A stretch of 64,000 nt of DNA from Dichetophora obliterata (taxonomy: Eukaryota; Arthropoda; Insecta; Diptera; Sciomyzidae). Below are positions 24,301 through 31,883 of this stretch, one piece after another. The notes beneath the pieces were generated by a model, which saw nothing but the letters and a program-made list of their open reading frames with translations, did not search any database and was not told the origin of the DNA. Positions within the stretch are counted from its first letter, which is position 1, and every line of letters starts with the position of its first letter. Both the position numbers and the translations under genes were made by a program. Location of the stretch: the NCBI GenBank assembly GCA_963920525.1, contig OY986435.1:296169817-296233816 (forward strand). Direction: 5' to 3'.

Positions 24301-25936
24301 AGAGGACTACAATTTTTAGATCAACAGATAGCTTTTTTGCAGAGATTTTAAGCCTCACTAAATTATTGGAACCCTACCCTAATTTAGCAATTAATGGAAA
24401 CATTCAACAATCGATTGATGAAAAATATCGACACATAAAGCAAGATATTTGCCATAACCATAATTTCTATTGAAAAGTTTTGGTTTAAAGTAGGAGGTTT
24501 GAAGGATTTTAGCAATTCCTTTAAGTACAAATATCTTTACAAACTTCCTAAAGCCATGATGGCAATCGCTTTGAAACTGGTATTCGGCTTAGTAATCACT
24601 TGGTAGTCACTTCAGTAATCAGTATTCGGTTATGTAATTGCTTAGTAATCCGTATTCAGCTAAGTAATCGCTTCAGTAATCAGTCGTCCGTTATGTAATC
24701 GCTTGGTAATCGCTTTAGCAATTTGTATTCGGCTAGGTTATCAGTCGTCGGTAATTGGTGTGGTAACCGGTTTCTCTTGGAAAGATTCTAAAAAGGGAAT
24801 CAAATATAAAAAAACTCCTTTTTAGGGTCCACCATGGTGTCAAAAAACTTTTTGAAATTCTAACATCACCAATATGATGACGTTAGATGATTACCCCATA
24901 TCGACCACGGCTAAGAGCTGTGAGTCCATTCCAAAAGAAAAAGTCATATTTTTTCTTGATTTTTGACACTAATAACCGAAAAAAATTCATTTCAGAAAAT
25001 AACTGTTATGAGCCAACCTAAAAAATTATTCCTCAAAAATAAAAGTTATCCGGCAACCAAAAAAATTTTTCTTAAAAATAAAAGTTATTCATTCATAACG
25101 AATATTTTTATGTGTGGAAAGCAGTCTGGCAAAACGGTCACCCTGCCTGCTAGTTTGTAGTCTGCTCAATACTCGCACGCATAAACACGACAATCACACG
25201 GTTACGTGATTTTTTTCTACCAAATTACACCAACTTGATTGGTGAAAGAATTATTAATGACCCTAAAAATTTTGTCGGGTCAAGCGTAAATCGGCCGGAT
25301 ACCCTACAACTATGTTTAAAGATAATGTTTCTTCTTCCAACTCACTAGTGATCTGTTATCTCTTTGCAGATCATTTTATATAGGTATTTCGTCCTCCTTT
25401 AACCCCAATTCGTACCTCGTTACTGTATCCCAACACGTCCTCTTTTCTTTGTACAGTCAATATTACACAAGAGGACATAATTAATTTTATAAATAAATTA
25501 GATCCCTACAAGTCTCCCGGTCTGGACCTTACACCACCAATTCTTCTCGTTCAGTGCCTAGCTTTTAATTTCTATTTTTGCAAATTTTGTTTTAAATATT
25601 TCTTAAATTTTATTTTGTTTGTTTTCAGTACTCACACCGCTTTTGATTAATTCACTCGAGAAACGTGGCTTACTTAAACGCTTCCCCAAAGCAAGTGCAC
25701 CGATTCAAACTCTTTTCTGCGGTTTTGTGCTTATTTTTGCCACTCCTCTCGGATGCGCCTGCTTTAGTCAACGAGCTTCAATCAACGTAAGAAAATTGTG
25801 ATAATTTTACAAACTTATACAATACGAAATGGTTAACTTTCGTTCTCAGGTCTCCAGCCTCGAACCTGAGGTTCAAGAAAGCATCAAGCAGAAAAATCCA
25901 GATCTAGCTGTCGTTTGGTACAACAAGGGTTTGTAG
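6073..25936 (+). CDS. Sfxn1-3: sideroflexin (Sfxn1-3-like), seven coding exons, complete
   Basis: Sideroflexins are multi-pass mitochondrial inner-membrane carriers; human SFXN1 imports serine for one-carbon metabolism. Coding exons are 6073-6385, 12230-12347, 12414-12489, 20572-20657, 20742-20869, 25629-25786 and 25850-25936. All introns have GT..AG ends and all joins keep frame, giving 321 codons, the usual family length. Family marks are the N-terminal [17 protein letters not shown], the HPETGEK motif at about residue 75, [31 protein letters not shown], and the hydrophobic segments [20 protein letters not shown] and [19 protein letters not shown]. The start is the ATG two bases after a CTAG acceptor at 6069-6070, so an untranslated upstream exon must exist; I could not place it. 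The introns hold nearly all the transposons from 6 to 25 kb, yet the exons are intact. The assignment to Sfxn1-3 rather than Sfxn2 rests on overall resemblance only. Confidence 0.93.
6386..7467. other. intron 1 sequence, no gene
   Basis: This is AT-rich intronic sequence. A 13-base inverted pair, GAGAACCAGAAG near 6636 and CTTCTGGTTCTC near 6919, may be a worn MITE. Nothing coding is seen on either strand; the minus-strand ORF at 6196-6501 is the shadow of exon 1. Confidence 0.6.
7468..8745 (+). mobile_element. mariner-type element, DD41D (rosa-like)
   Basis: Imperfect TIRs of about 25 bases share TTTTTTTATAGAGT (left, near 7472-7486) and its inverse ACTCTATAAAAAAA (right, 8726-8739). The element encloses one broken transposase gene. 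Its length of about 1.28 kb is normal for mariner. Confidence 0.75.
7581..8661 (+). pseudogene. DD41D mariner transposase, broken
   Basis: Transposase of the Tc1/mariner superfamily. The ATG at 7581 gives [16 protein letters not shown], followed by the helix-turn-helix region. The first catalytic aspartate is in FSDEAHF (near 8060). A stop at 8082-8084 and further frame breaks interrupt the middle, where [14 protein letters not shown] is still legible. Reading resumes at 8311 with [10 protein letters not shown] (second aspartate) and [12 protein letters not shown] (third aspartate). There are 41 residues between the second and third aspartates, the spacing that defines the DD41D rosa group described from Ceratitis. 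At least two lesions make it inactive. Confidence 0.85.
8844..9395. repeat. MITE with GCAATTCCCAAAAT inverted ends
   Basis: TATATGGGCAATTCCCAAAAT at the left is inverted as ATTTTGGGAATTGCTCATATA at the right. Possible TA flanks are present. The interior of about 500 bp has no gene. Confidence 0.6.
9396..10265. other. intron 1 sequence, no gene
   Basis: AT-rich sequence without recognisable coding capacity or repeat structure. Short minus-strand ORFs show no family resemblance. Confidence 0.5.
10266..10531. repeat. MITE with GGCATACTCAGTTTTTC inverted ends
   Basis: The left segment TAGTGGCATACTCAGTTTTT and the inverse of the right segment TATTGGCATACTCAGTTTTT match, followed by a shared ATCAAAATCTCGA-like block. 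The element is about 265 bp and non-coding. Confidence 0.6.
10725..11035. repeat. degenerate AT-rich minisatellite, about 21-bp unit
   Basis: Units resembling AATTGAAATTCAGAAAAGATC recur with variation from 10728 to about 10925. They then appear in the opposite orientation (GATTTTCTGAATTT-like) to about 11035. The change of strand halfway suggests a foldback origin. Confidence 0.5.
11036..11796. other. intron 1 sequence, no gene
   Basis: AT-rich, with a small cluster of CTTAAACTGCTTAA repeats near 11385-11420. No coding evidence. Confidence 0.45.
11801..11990 (+). other. orphan exon-like ORF with acceptor and poly(A) signal
   Basis: A good 3' splice-site-like sequence (ATCTTTCTAG at 11791-11800) is followed by 50 open codons (11802-11951) and a TAA. 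The peptide includes [20 protein letters not shown] and [20 protein letters not shown] follows at 11981. It has the layout of a terminal exon, but I do not recognise the protein. It could be a remnant of an unidentified transposon gene, a retrocopy, or an alternative last exon. The frame that would join sideroflexin exon 1 is a different one, also open to about 11930, but it reads less like protein. Confidence 0.35.
12230..12347 (+). CDS. Sfxn1-3: sideroflexin coding exon 2
   Basis: Completes the cysteine of TGCML and reads [18 protein letters not shown], then ends in TPLTN plus two bases of a glutamate codon before GTAAGT. The acceptor is CATTAACAG. This is a highly conserved part of the sideroflexin family. 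Confidence 0.93.
12414..12489 (+). CDS. Sfxn1-3: sideroflexin coding exon 3
   Basis: Completes the glutamate and adds 25 codons, [20 protein letters not shown] then NRIVK, including a hydrophobic segment. It is separated from exon 2 by a 66-bp intron and followed by GTACAG, opening the 8.1-kb intron 3. Confidence 0.93.
13370..13700. repeat. diverged copies of the ~125-bp satellite
   Basis: Two to three units carry the marks seen in the larger array at 21.9-23.1 kb: TTTCAGTACCC..TGTCAATATTA, GAGATACA, ACGCCC and AATAACGC.CCCACTTTCTTGAC. The ORFs across it come from the repeat and are not genes. Confidence 0.65.
13783..14330. repeat. left arm of a large inverted repeat
   Basis: Matches the reverse complement of 17436-17912. 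Shared blocks include ACATTAGAGTG, AAACAAATTTTTCTGCATCC, TTTGCCCGAGGGTTTTTGTA, CTATGTCGGACATA and CAAAGTAGAAATTT. The RTE element is inserted between the arms, in the loop. Confidence 0.7.
14406..17402 (-). mobile_element. RTE-type non-LTR retrotransposon with 14-bp target duplication
   Basis: The element is flanked by identical TCATAAAAGTAATA copies (14392-14405 and 17403-17416), the target site duplication left by target-primed integration. Read on the minus strand, the 3' end is a run of TAAG units (the CTTA run at 14406-14425), the simple-repeat tail typical of RTE-clade LINEs. The 5' end is at about 17402. The element is nearly full length but its ORF is frameshifted. Confidence 0.85.
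14433..17242 (-). pseudogene. RTE-like endonuclease-reverse transcriptase, two frameshifts
   Basis: The encoded protein would nick target DNA and reverse-transcribe its own RNA. Three pieces read in order on the minus strand. First, 17242-16721 carries the APE-type endonuclease with [18 protein letters not shown] and the TWMSPDQ region. Second, 16713-14980 starts after a one-base shift near 16728; it has the SDHYLV end of the endonuclease, then reverse transcriptase with [57 protein letters not shown] and the catalytic [12 protein letters not shown] (near 15209-15240). Third, 14924-14433, after a second shift near 14975, has LYASQTWTL and RWLGHVQRM, the usual C-terminal block. Many + strand ORFs here are shadows. 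Confidence 0.9.
17436..17912. repeat. right arm of the large inverted repeat
   Basis: Inverse of 13783-14330. The arms have diverged (roughly three quarters identical by eye), with short gaps. Both arms contain the palindrome-like TATGTCCGACATA. The two arms and the loop, without the LINE, make up about half of the enclosing hAT element. Confidence 0.7.
18438..20302 (+). mobile_element. piggyBac-like element flanked by TTAA
   Basis: TTAA at 18434-18437 and 20303-20306 bound inverted ends CCTTCAAGCAAATTTTGGGT (left) and CCTTCAAGTAAACTTTG (right, reverse strand). GGGTCA motifs lie near both ends. The 1865 bp between them contain a decayed piggyBac transposase in the same direction. TTAA is the exclusive target of piggyBac elements, so the classification is firm. 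Confidence 0.85.
18789..20148 (+). pseudogene. piggyBac-family transposase, several breaks
   Basis: An acidic N-terminal region appears at 18845-19060 ([20 protein letters not shown]). The catalytic-core block [20 protein letters not shown], with [13 protein letters not shown], lies at 19105-19240 and includes the conserved aspartate of [25 protein letters not shown] lies at 19707-19752. The C-terminal cysteine-rich finger, with [15 protein letters not shown] and CKSCPTQ, lies at 20050-20130. These blocks fall in different frames, so at least three frameshifts or stops inactivate the gene. The total span fits a 550-600-residue piggyBac transposase with losses. Confidence 0.85.
20572..20657 (+). 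CDS. Sfxn1-3: sideroflexin coding exon 4
   Basis: Reads [28 protein letters not shown] plus two bases of a glutamine codon. The acceptor is AAACTCTAG and the donor GTAAGT. It contains a predicted membrane segment. Confidence 0.93.
20742..20869 (+). CDS. Sfxn1-3: sideroflexin coding exon 5
   Basis: Starts after CCATACAG and reads [20 protein letters not shown], then [22 protein letters not shown]. It ends with one base of a valine codon before GTAAGT. The [14 protein letters not shown] stretch is a family hallmark. Confidence 0.93.
20870..21884. other. intron 5 sequence with short local repeats
   Basis: Contains a GGGGGCCCCCC run near 20993. Two tandem copies of a unit with ACACATTTTTAGAGTCCACC and CTTTTTGAAATTCTTACATC occur between 21360 and 21510. 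A third copy of the same unit occurs at 24810-24870, so it is a dispersed repeat. No gene is seen. Confidence 0.5.
21885..23110. repeat. satellite array, about 125-bp unit, about 10 copies
   Basis: The unit reads roughly TGCC.ACCCCTGTACTAAAT, TTCAGTACCCTAGTGTCAAT, ATTATTCGAGATACAGTG, then a CACGCCCCTTTG and AATAACGCCCACTTTCTTGA block. The CCTGTACTAAA landmark recurs near 21973, 22053, 22190, 22309, 22434, 22563, 22688, 22810, 22937 and 23065. The series of short + strand ORFs here all begin with related residues ([17 protein letters not shown]) because they read the repeat; they are not genes. Confidence 0.85.
23584..23744. repeat. near-perfect palindrome, about 70-base arms
   Basis: The arm starting GGGCAGTTCACGATCTTGTT is repeated inverted with only a couple of mismatches, around a loop of about 20 bases near 23664. 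The transcript would form a long stable hairpin. It may be a local inverted duplication inside the hAT element or a small foldback transposon. Confidence 0.8.
23945..24212. repeat. inverted-repeat MITE, GTCTGTTC.CGTACTCGATTC ends
   Basis: The left end GTCTGTTCGCGTACTCGATT and the inverse of the right end GTCTGTTCCCGTACTCGATT match. Both continue with CAAGTAGCTTGAAGTTGCTTG. The block GCAAAATGACACT.TCT recurs inverted further in, and GGAACAGACCTAATAG occurs a third time mid-element (24050-24066). Confidence 0.65.
24570..24770. repeat. degenerate GTAATCGCTT tract
   Basis: Variants of GTAATCGCTTGGTAATC and TATTCGGCTA alternate about eight times. This is a decayed minisatellite; no other function is seen. 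Confidence 0.5.
25160..25560 (+). pseudogene. Jockey-like LINE fragment (start of reverse transcriptase)
   Basis: Frame-shifted coding remains. One frame reads DLFADHFKSVYR-like text near 25360. Another reads [20 protein letters not shown] followed by LDLTPPILL at 25450-25550. That is the N-terminal border of Jockey/CR1-group reverse transcriptase, where the family has a K.PGPDGIPP motif. Both ends of the fragment are truncated and it stops just before the acceptor of sideroflexin exon 6. Confidence 0.55.
25629..25786 (+). CDS. Sfxn1-3: sideroflexin coding exon 6
   Basis: Joins exon 5 to form [20 protein letters not shown], then [20 protein letters not shown] and [13 protein letters not shown]. 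The acceptor is TTTTCAG and the donor GTAAGA. It carries the last membrane segment and the FATPLGCA motif conserved in SFXN1/2/3. Confidence 0.93.
25850..25936 (+). CDS. Sfxn1-3: sideroflexin coding exon 7 (last)
   Basis: Reads [28 protein letters not shown] then TAG. The ending with a Y.NKGL C-terminus after an EPE..E.I motif is the normal sideroflexin tail. Candidate poly(A) signals follow. Confidence 0.93.
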   Translation, partial: VSSLEPEVQESIKQKNPDLAVVWYNKGL

Positions 25937-25984
25937 AAAGTGCAACTACTTGGTCGAAAACTCATGGACAATAATTTTCCAGCG

Positions 25985-26262
25985 AATAAATATTTGGTGT
26001 TAGTCGTCGTTTTTATTCGTCACGACTTTATAGTAATAATTTAAAGTGCACAATAGTTTTAAAAGATTCCAGATTATGTTAGGATTATGGCAAAACTGAC
26101 AGGGTTATAATTAAAATTTATGCATTTTTTTAGACATTCTAACTTAATTACCTCTGACCTCATTTTTGTATATTGTCTTTAAGATAAATTATTATCGTTG
26201 ATCAGGTTGTTCAAAATGCTATATATTTAAAGCCTCTACAATATATTTATGACAACAATAAA
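25985..26262 (+). promoter_or_regulatory. candidate poly(A) signals of the sideroflexin gene
   Basis: AATAAA occurs at 25985-25990, 49 bases after the stop, and again at 26257-26262. Either could end the transcript. The choice cannot be made from sequence. Confidence 0.45.
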
Positions 26263-27300
26263 TATCTCATGAATGTTCGTATAAGCATCATTAGCTATTT
26301 GTAATTTAAGTAATTCAAGATTTAAAAAAGATAAACAGCATCAACATACGTGAGGTCGCAAGGCACATAACAGCATATCATTTTAACTTATTAAACCTTT
26401 AAAATAAAAAAGAATATTTTCATTTTTATATATTTTTTAAAAAAAATTATAATATTTTTACTTGAATTTAATTGCGTAAGAAAGTTTGAAGAAGTTTAAT
26501 TAATGTCATATTAATTAAATAATCTAAAAACAAATTGATCGATTTCGGTCAAAGTCATATATAGTTGAACAAATGGTTGTGCAAATAGCCACCTTTCAGT
26601 AAAACACTAACTTCTAGCAAAGCAAAATTCATTTCGATTCTATGGTGCATTTCGTCAGACTCGTCGAACTCCAATGAATATCGGAAGAAAAAATAAGCAG
26701 CAATTAGAACAGACGGCAGCCCTGGTAGAGTTAAAGGCTTGACCTAAAAATAGCTGCTGCTTTAATTGTCATATGATTAAGTGGCCAATGAGAACGTTAA
26801 AGTTCTTACGAATTGGTTCGAATATGTGTCAAATCATATAAGACTTTAACAGTGGGTTGGTCACTGCTGAATCACTCAAAACTACTGAAGAGGAAATGTA
26901 GCGATTTCTGACACAGGCAGGCTATCTGGTCTGGGGTGTGATTGACTCTATACAGAGTTGTTGTTTCAAATTAATTGCTCGCAATTAAATTCATGTAAAA
27001 ATTTAAAGAATAAAAGATCACAATTAATTATTAACAAAATATAATATTTTTAAATATTTAATCAAAGAAATGACTTAAAATTTGTATAAACTCTCTAAAT
27101 TTATCGAATAAAACCTTAAAAAGGATCACCACAAAAGATGCAAAAACTGAGATATGCTGTTATTCTTTGACACCGCAGATATGACATAAGCGACCACAGA
27201 CATAAAATTCGACCGCCAGCAACGCTTTTCTCAGAGCGATTGCATCGAACACCGTTCCGATTTTATGAATATATTAGGCATGTAATGGATTTATTCTTTT
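26263..27300. other. intergenic, no gene recognised
   Basis: AT-rich. A less AT-rich stretch at 26560-26930 has no open frame of note and no recognised family. It may be an old transposon fragment. Confidence 0.45.
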
Positions 27301-27304
27301 GTGA

Positions 27305-27442
27305 TGTTGGAATATTTCCTAATTTTTTAAATTAAAAATCCGATGTTGACGATAGACAAATTTTCCAACCATGAAAATTTTAACCAAGTAATTTTAAAAA
27401 CAAGTAACATGTATACAATTATTTTAAAAAAACGGCACCACA
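27305..27442 (-). repeat. 3' LTR (shortened)
   Basis: On the + strand it starts TGTTGGAATATTTCC and ends CGGCACCACA. It is 138 bp versus 207 bp for the other LTR. A block of about 70 bases (corresponding to about 31437-31508 in the other copy) is missing. Confidence 0.9.
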
Positions 27443-27456
27443 TATACCCCCTTTCT
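27443..27456 (-). promoter_or_regulatory. polypurine tract
   Basis: On the minus strand AGAAAGGGGGTATA lies directly before the 3' LTR, where plus-strand DNA synthesis is primed in retrotransposons. Confidence 0.7.
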
Positions 27457-30160
27457 AGTGAAAATGAACGCTTTTCAAAGGTTGTAAAAAAACAGGTTTC
27501 AATCGATCCACAGATATTGTATCTTCTTTCCCGTTCACTTCAACATTAAAGTATTTAGCACTTTGATAAATTACTGCATGAGGACCATGATATTTGGGTT
27601 GGAAAGATTTGAGTTTGTTTTCAACTCTAGTCCAAACATGAGAACATCTGTCTAATCCAACTGGAACGAAATAATTCTTTTTAGAATGTTCAGGTGGTGA
27701 AAAATGTGGTGAAGTTAAAAATAATTGTTTTCTTAAGCAACTAACAAAACTAAGAGGTTCAAAAGTAGTGGAAGTAGGTACAATAAAATCTCCGGGAAGG
27801 TGGAGTTGTTCACCATATACGAGTTCAGCAGCTGTGGTTTTTAAATCTTCCTTGATAGTAGTTCCGAGCAGTACTGTTCCAAGATATTTTGTCCATTGTT
27901 GATCTTGATGACAAAGAAGTGATGTTTTTAAGGTTCTATGAAATCTTTCCACAAGACCATTAGATTGAGGGTGGTAAGCAGTCGTATGTTTAAGATTTGC
28001 ACCAAGTAATGAAGCTACTTCTTCAAAAAAAAATATTTTGGATATGAATTGTTTTCCTCTATCTGTAACAATAATTTTGGACATCCAAAACGTGAAATCC
28101 AGCCATCAATAAAGTTTCGGGTTATTGTTTCTGATTTAATATCTTTGATAGGGATAACCTCGGGCCATTTGGTATACCTGTCAATGCAGGTTAACATGTA
28201 TGTAAATCCCTCAGATGATTTCTGTAAATCGATGAGATGGCATTGTAAAACTGGAGTTTGGTACGCTTACATGTCTATGGATTTTGGAAATTCGGCATGA
28301 CTTACAATTCTGAACCCAAACTGCACAATGCTTTCTAGCAGCTGGCCAAACAAAACGACTTAAAAGCATTTTTTGCATTGCTTTGACTCGAGGATGTGAT
28401 AAATTATGTACTTGATCAAAAATTTGTTTCCGTAAACAAACGGGTACGTAAGGTCGCAAAGTGTTTTGCGGAACATCACAGAATATTTTCCGTTGTGAGC
28501 CTGGAATATTCACTAATTTTAGTTTAAGATTAGTTGCTGATGAATTAGTAAGATGAGCAAGCTCCTCGTCAGATTCGTGAGCGTCAGATAGTGCGAGATA
28601 GTGCATCAGCAACGACATTTTCTTTTTCTGAAATATGTTTGATATCAGTGGTGAATCGGCCGATAAAATCCAATTGGCGAAGCTGACGAAGGCTTGCTTT
28701 GTCGAAGCGTTGATTAAATGCATAAACCAGTGGTTTATGGTCTGTGAAGAGAGTAAACGTACTGCCTTCAAGTAAGTGTCTAAAATGTTTTATAGCTACA
28801 TAAGCGGCGAGTAGTTCTCTATCTTAAGCGCTGTAACGTGTTTCGGCAGGAAGAAGCTTGCGCGAGAAAAAGGCGATAGGTTTCCAAGAAAGTCCTATTT
28901 GTTGTTCAACTGCAGCCCCAATTGCAAAGTCCGAAGCATCTACTTTAAGGACAAGCTTTGAATTGGGAACTGTGATTGATAAAGTCGTTGTATTTTTAAG
29001 CTCTTCTTTACATGCATCAAAGGCTTTTTGTAGTTCGGTATTCCATTTAATTTTCCTTCGGTCATTTTTAACACACCCTTTTGTTTGATCATTTAATATA
29101 GCTTGATTTTTTGCTGCGTTCGGCAAGAATCATCGGTAAAAATTAATCATGGCTAAAAAACGACGAAGATCTTGAACAGTCACTGGACGAGGGTAGGAAA
29201 CTATTGAATCTACTTTTTTTGGTAGATGTTTTATGCCGTCTTTGCTTATGTGGAATCCAAGAAAGTCTATTTCTTCTCTACCGAAAATGCATTTATCACT
29301 ATTCAAAACAATGCCATAATTTTGTAATCGCTGAAAAACTTTCTTTAGGTGTTGCAAATGCTCTTTCTCAGATTTTGATGCAATTAATATATCATCAATA
29401 TAGACGAAAACATAGCTAAGGCCCCTTAGTACTTTATCCATTAATCTTTGAAATGATTGTGCGGCATTTCGAAGGTCAAAAGGCATTTGGAGGAATTCGT
29501 AAAGACCAAATGGAGTTGTTATAGCAGTTTTCGGAATATCTGCTGGATTTACGGGAATGTGGTGGAATGCTCTGACCAAATCTAACTTCGAAAACAAACA
29601 ACAATCCGCTAATATTGTGTTGAAATCTGTTATAAATGGTATTGTATAACGATGCGGAGTTGTGATCTTGTTCAAATAACGGTAGTCTCCACAAGGTCTT
29701 AGGAGCCATGTGAAGTGGGATTGACCAATTTGATTTCGATGGTCGAATTATATTGTTTTCAAGCATGTATTCGAATTCTTTCTTTGCTAACGCTAATTTA
29801 GTTGTATCAAGTTTTCTCATTTTAGCTGTTATTGGTCGACCTTGAGTTTGAATGTGGTGAAACGTAGAGTGTTTTAACTTTGGTACGTTAGGAGCCAGAC
29901 TATACAATGCAGGAAATTTTCTTAAAAGCTAGTGGTATTTAGATTTTTCTGCGCTTATTAGCTTTATTGATTGATATGAGTCTTTGCGAAAAATTCCGTT
30001 GATGTTCAGTTTTGTTGTTCCGTCAACTAAAATTTTGTTTTTAAGGTTCGGAAGTAAATGGAAATGCTGCATGAAGTCCGAACCAATTATAGGACGAGTG
30101 ACGTTTGCAACAACAAATCGCCAAAAAAAATGTTCTACGTAGGCCAAAGTCAATTTTTAG
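27455..30160 (-). pseudogene. gypsy-type pol: reverse transcriptase, RNase H, integrase, broken
   Basis: Reverse transcriptase is read at 29907-29130. It includes [31 protein letters not shown] and the catalytic [10 protein letters not shown]. RNase H (29126-28824) has LVLKVDASDFAIGA and PIAFFSRKL, then a stop. Integrase follows at 28771-27455, with an HHCC finger (the histidine pair in the HNLSHPR area, then C..C in NCKSCRISKIH). The catalytic core includes DRYTKWPEVIP, VTDRGKQF and HTTAYHPQSNGLVERFHR. At least four frameshifts or stops separate these parts. Related to gypsy-lineage polyproteins common in insects. Confidence 0.9.
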
Positions 30161-30194
30161 AATTTTTAAACCGTAAACTTTAATTTTGGATCCA

Positions 30195-30398
30195 TTAGTT
30201 TAATTTTGAAAAATTACTCGCAAAAAATGTTGAATATGGAACAACTGATACATCAGCACCAGTATCTATGAGAAAATCCATTTGAGATTCTAGGTCTCTA
30301 ATAAAAAGCCGATCGCTGGTTACTCCGATTTCTTTAGCGGCAGAGTCCGAAATCGCGTTTAGTTTTTCGAAGAAAAAGAGCATGGTTGAATGCATCAT
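30195..30398 (-). pseudogene. gypsy-type aspartic protease region
   Basis: Contains the active-site motif FLIDTGADVSVVP within a short open stretch. It lies between the gag finger and reverse transcriptase, as in Ty3/gypsy elements. Retroviral-type proteases work as homodimers with one DTG per subunit. Confidence 0.8.
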
Positions 30399-31338
30399 GT
30401 TGCTTGATTACCAAAGCGTTTATGGTACTAGCACCACTGTTTATTTCGATTTCTACTATTACTTCTACTAAAGAATTGAGAACGCCTACCTTGATATCTA
30501 GAACGTCCTCGATCGTGATTATCACCTGAATTCGTTTTGTCAACGGTAAGTAATTCCATTTTATCTTCTAGTGTTGAGATTTTTGAAACGAGGCTATCGA
30601 GTTTTTCTGATAGTATTGATTGATGATCTGTTGTTCTTTGTTGTATAGTAGATGAAGTTGTTATAGCTGATACATGATGTGATTTTGACACTTCAAGGAT
30701 TTTATCTGCCTGTGTGGCGAGTTCGGTCAGATCTTCGGTAGAATTGATTGAAAGTACCACGCGTAAATTTTCTGGAACTTGTTCTAGGCATTTTCAAACA
30801 TTATCTCCAACTTTCCTTCCAGATGAGTTTTTTAAAATGTTGCATGAATTGTGTTGGTTTCATGTCTCCCATTTATGTACGTGAAAGTAGCATTCGTAGA
30901 CGCATTTCATCGCTATCGCTATAAAAATTGTACAAGCGTCCCTTAACAACTGTGCATCTGTCCCTTTCCTTAGAAAGGGCTTAGAATCAATTCACTGATT
31001 GATTGTATGGTTTCTCCATCTAAATTTGCGACGACATATTGATATTTTGTCTCTTCTCGCGTGATACCACTTATAGCAAATATAGATTCAATCTGTGTGA
31101 ACCATAGAAGAGGGTTTTCTCTCCAAAATATTGGGAGCTTCTGTAGTGAAACAGCTGAAATTTCTGCAAACTGCTGTGTAGGTTGTGATATTGATAGTGG
31201 CGATTGTAAAGGCTCTTGCGGTGGTGGTGCTTGTGGTGATGGTGCTTGCGGTGGTAGTTGTGGTGATGAAATTCCGGAAGAGCATGGTTGTTCAGAAAAA
31301 TCTATAAGATGACGTGGTGGCGATTTATGAACTGGCAT
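30350..31338 (-). pseudogene. gypsy-type gag, broken
   Basis: The ATG at 31338 opens a frame with a proline/glutamine-rich start (repeated PPQAPSPQ-like units) and LPIFWRENPLLWFTQIESIF, a conserved gag capsid block. After frame breaks near 30970 and 30770, the region at 30760-30428 carries the NSTEDLTELATQADKI gag C-terminal block. A WCWYH..FG..A..C..PC finger-like sequence follows near 30350-30430, split by a stop. Other short ORFs on the opposite strand are shadows. Confidence 0.8.
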
Positions 31339-31355
31339 CTTTTTTGAATTTGAAT

Positions 31356-31368
31356 GTCGGGGTCACCA
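31356..31368 (-). promoter_or_regulatory. primer-binding site, tRNA-Trp type
   Basis: One base inside the 5' LTR the minus strand reads TGGTGACCCCGAC. From memory of tRNA sequences this is complementary to the CCA end of tRNA-Trp for 13 bases, after which complementarity is lost. Confidence 0.6.
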
Positions 31369-31369
31369 A

Positions 31370-31576
31370 TGTTGGAATATTTCCTAATTTTTTAAATTAA
31401 AAATCCGATGTTGACGATAGACAAATCTTCCAACCAGGAAAAATTATATTTTATTTTTTTAACAACAATTTCAGTTTCAATTTTTTGATTAAAAACTCTT
31501 TGTTTTTAATAATGTTTAAAGTAATTTTAAAAACAAGTAACATGTATACAATTATTTTAAAAAAAACGGCACCGCA
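31370..31576 (-). repeat. 5' LTR (full length, 207 bp)
   Basis: Starts TGTTGGAATATTTCC and ends CGGCACCGCA on the + strand. Nearly identical to the 3' LTR where they overlap, with small differences (for example ACAAATCTTCC versus ACAAATTTTCC). Confidence 0.9.
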
Positions 31577-31883
31577 GTGATTATGCTAAATCCATTATTC
31601 TCACTAATTCTGTGTTGATTAGCATTAACCGCTTAAGTTGACTTTAGACAGAACTGAGTTATTGACGTAGATGTGTTTCACGCATATAGCACTACAAACA
31701 CACAAAATCTGGAGCTTCTAGCATGACCCTAGCCAAAGTTATGACACAAAAGACTAAAGACCATTTAATATAACTTAAAAGGTGATAGAAAACTTTGAAG
31801 TTTCATATATATTTCCAGAAACTTTGAAATCAGACTAAAGTTGTTCTTGCTTTTCAACACAGAATTAAAATAGATTAAAAAAA

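Larger units (their letters stand above)
23124..25145. mobile_element. non-autonomous hAT-like element, about 2.0 kb
   Basis: The left end CAGGGTGACCGTTTT and the right end AAAACGGTCACCCTG are perfect 15-base inverses. The flanking 8-mers are TCTGCTAG (23116-23123) and CCTGCTAG (25146-25153), 7 of 8 identical, as expected for an aged hAT target duplication. Inside are a palindrome, an inverted-repeat MITE and a short repeat tract, but no transposase. Confidence 0.75.
27305..31576 (-). mobile_element. Ty3/gypsy-type LTR retrotransposon, complete ends
   Basis: Two direct LTRs (27305-27442 and 31370-31576) bound gag and pol read on the minus strand. The 4-base direct repeat GTGA flanks the element (27301-27304 and 31577-31580). 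A primer-binding site and polypurine tract are in the right places. Gene order is gag, protease, reverse transcriptase, RNase H, integrase, which places it in Ty3/gypsy rather than copia. No envelope ORF is seen. All ORFs are broken by stops or frameshifts. Confidence 0.92.

Noticed and set aside
21360..24770. A CRISPR-like array
   Set aside because: The repeats are long satellite or minisatellite units without regular spacers, in a eukaryotic intron.
31061..31312. Cysteine/glycine-rich + strand ORF (GDCKGSCGGGACGDGACGGS)
   Set aside because: Antisense of the proline-rich start of gag; an artefact of the PPQ repeats.
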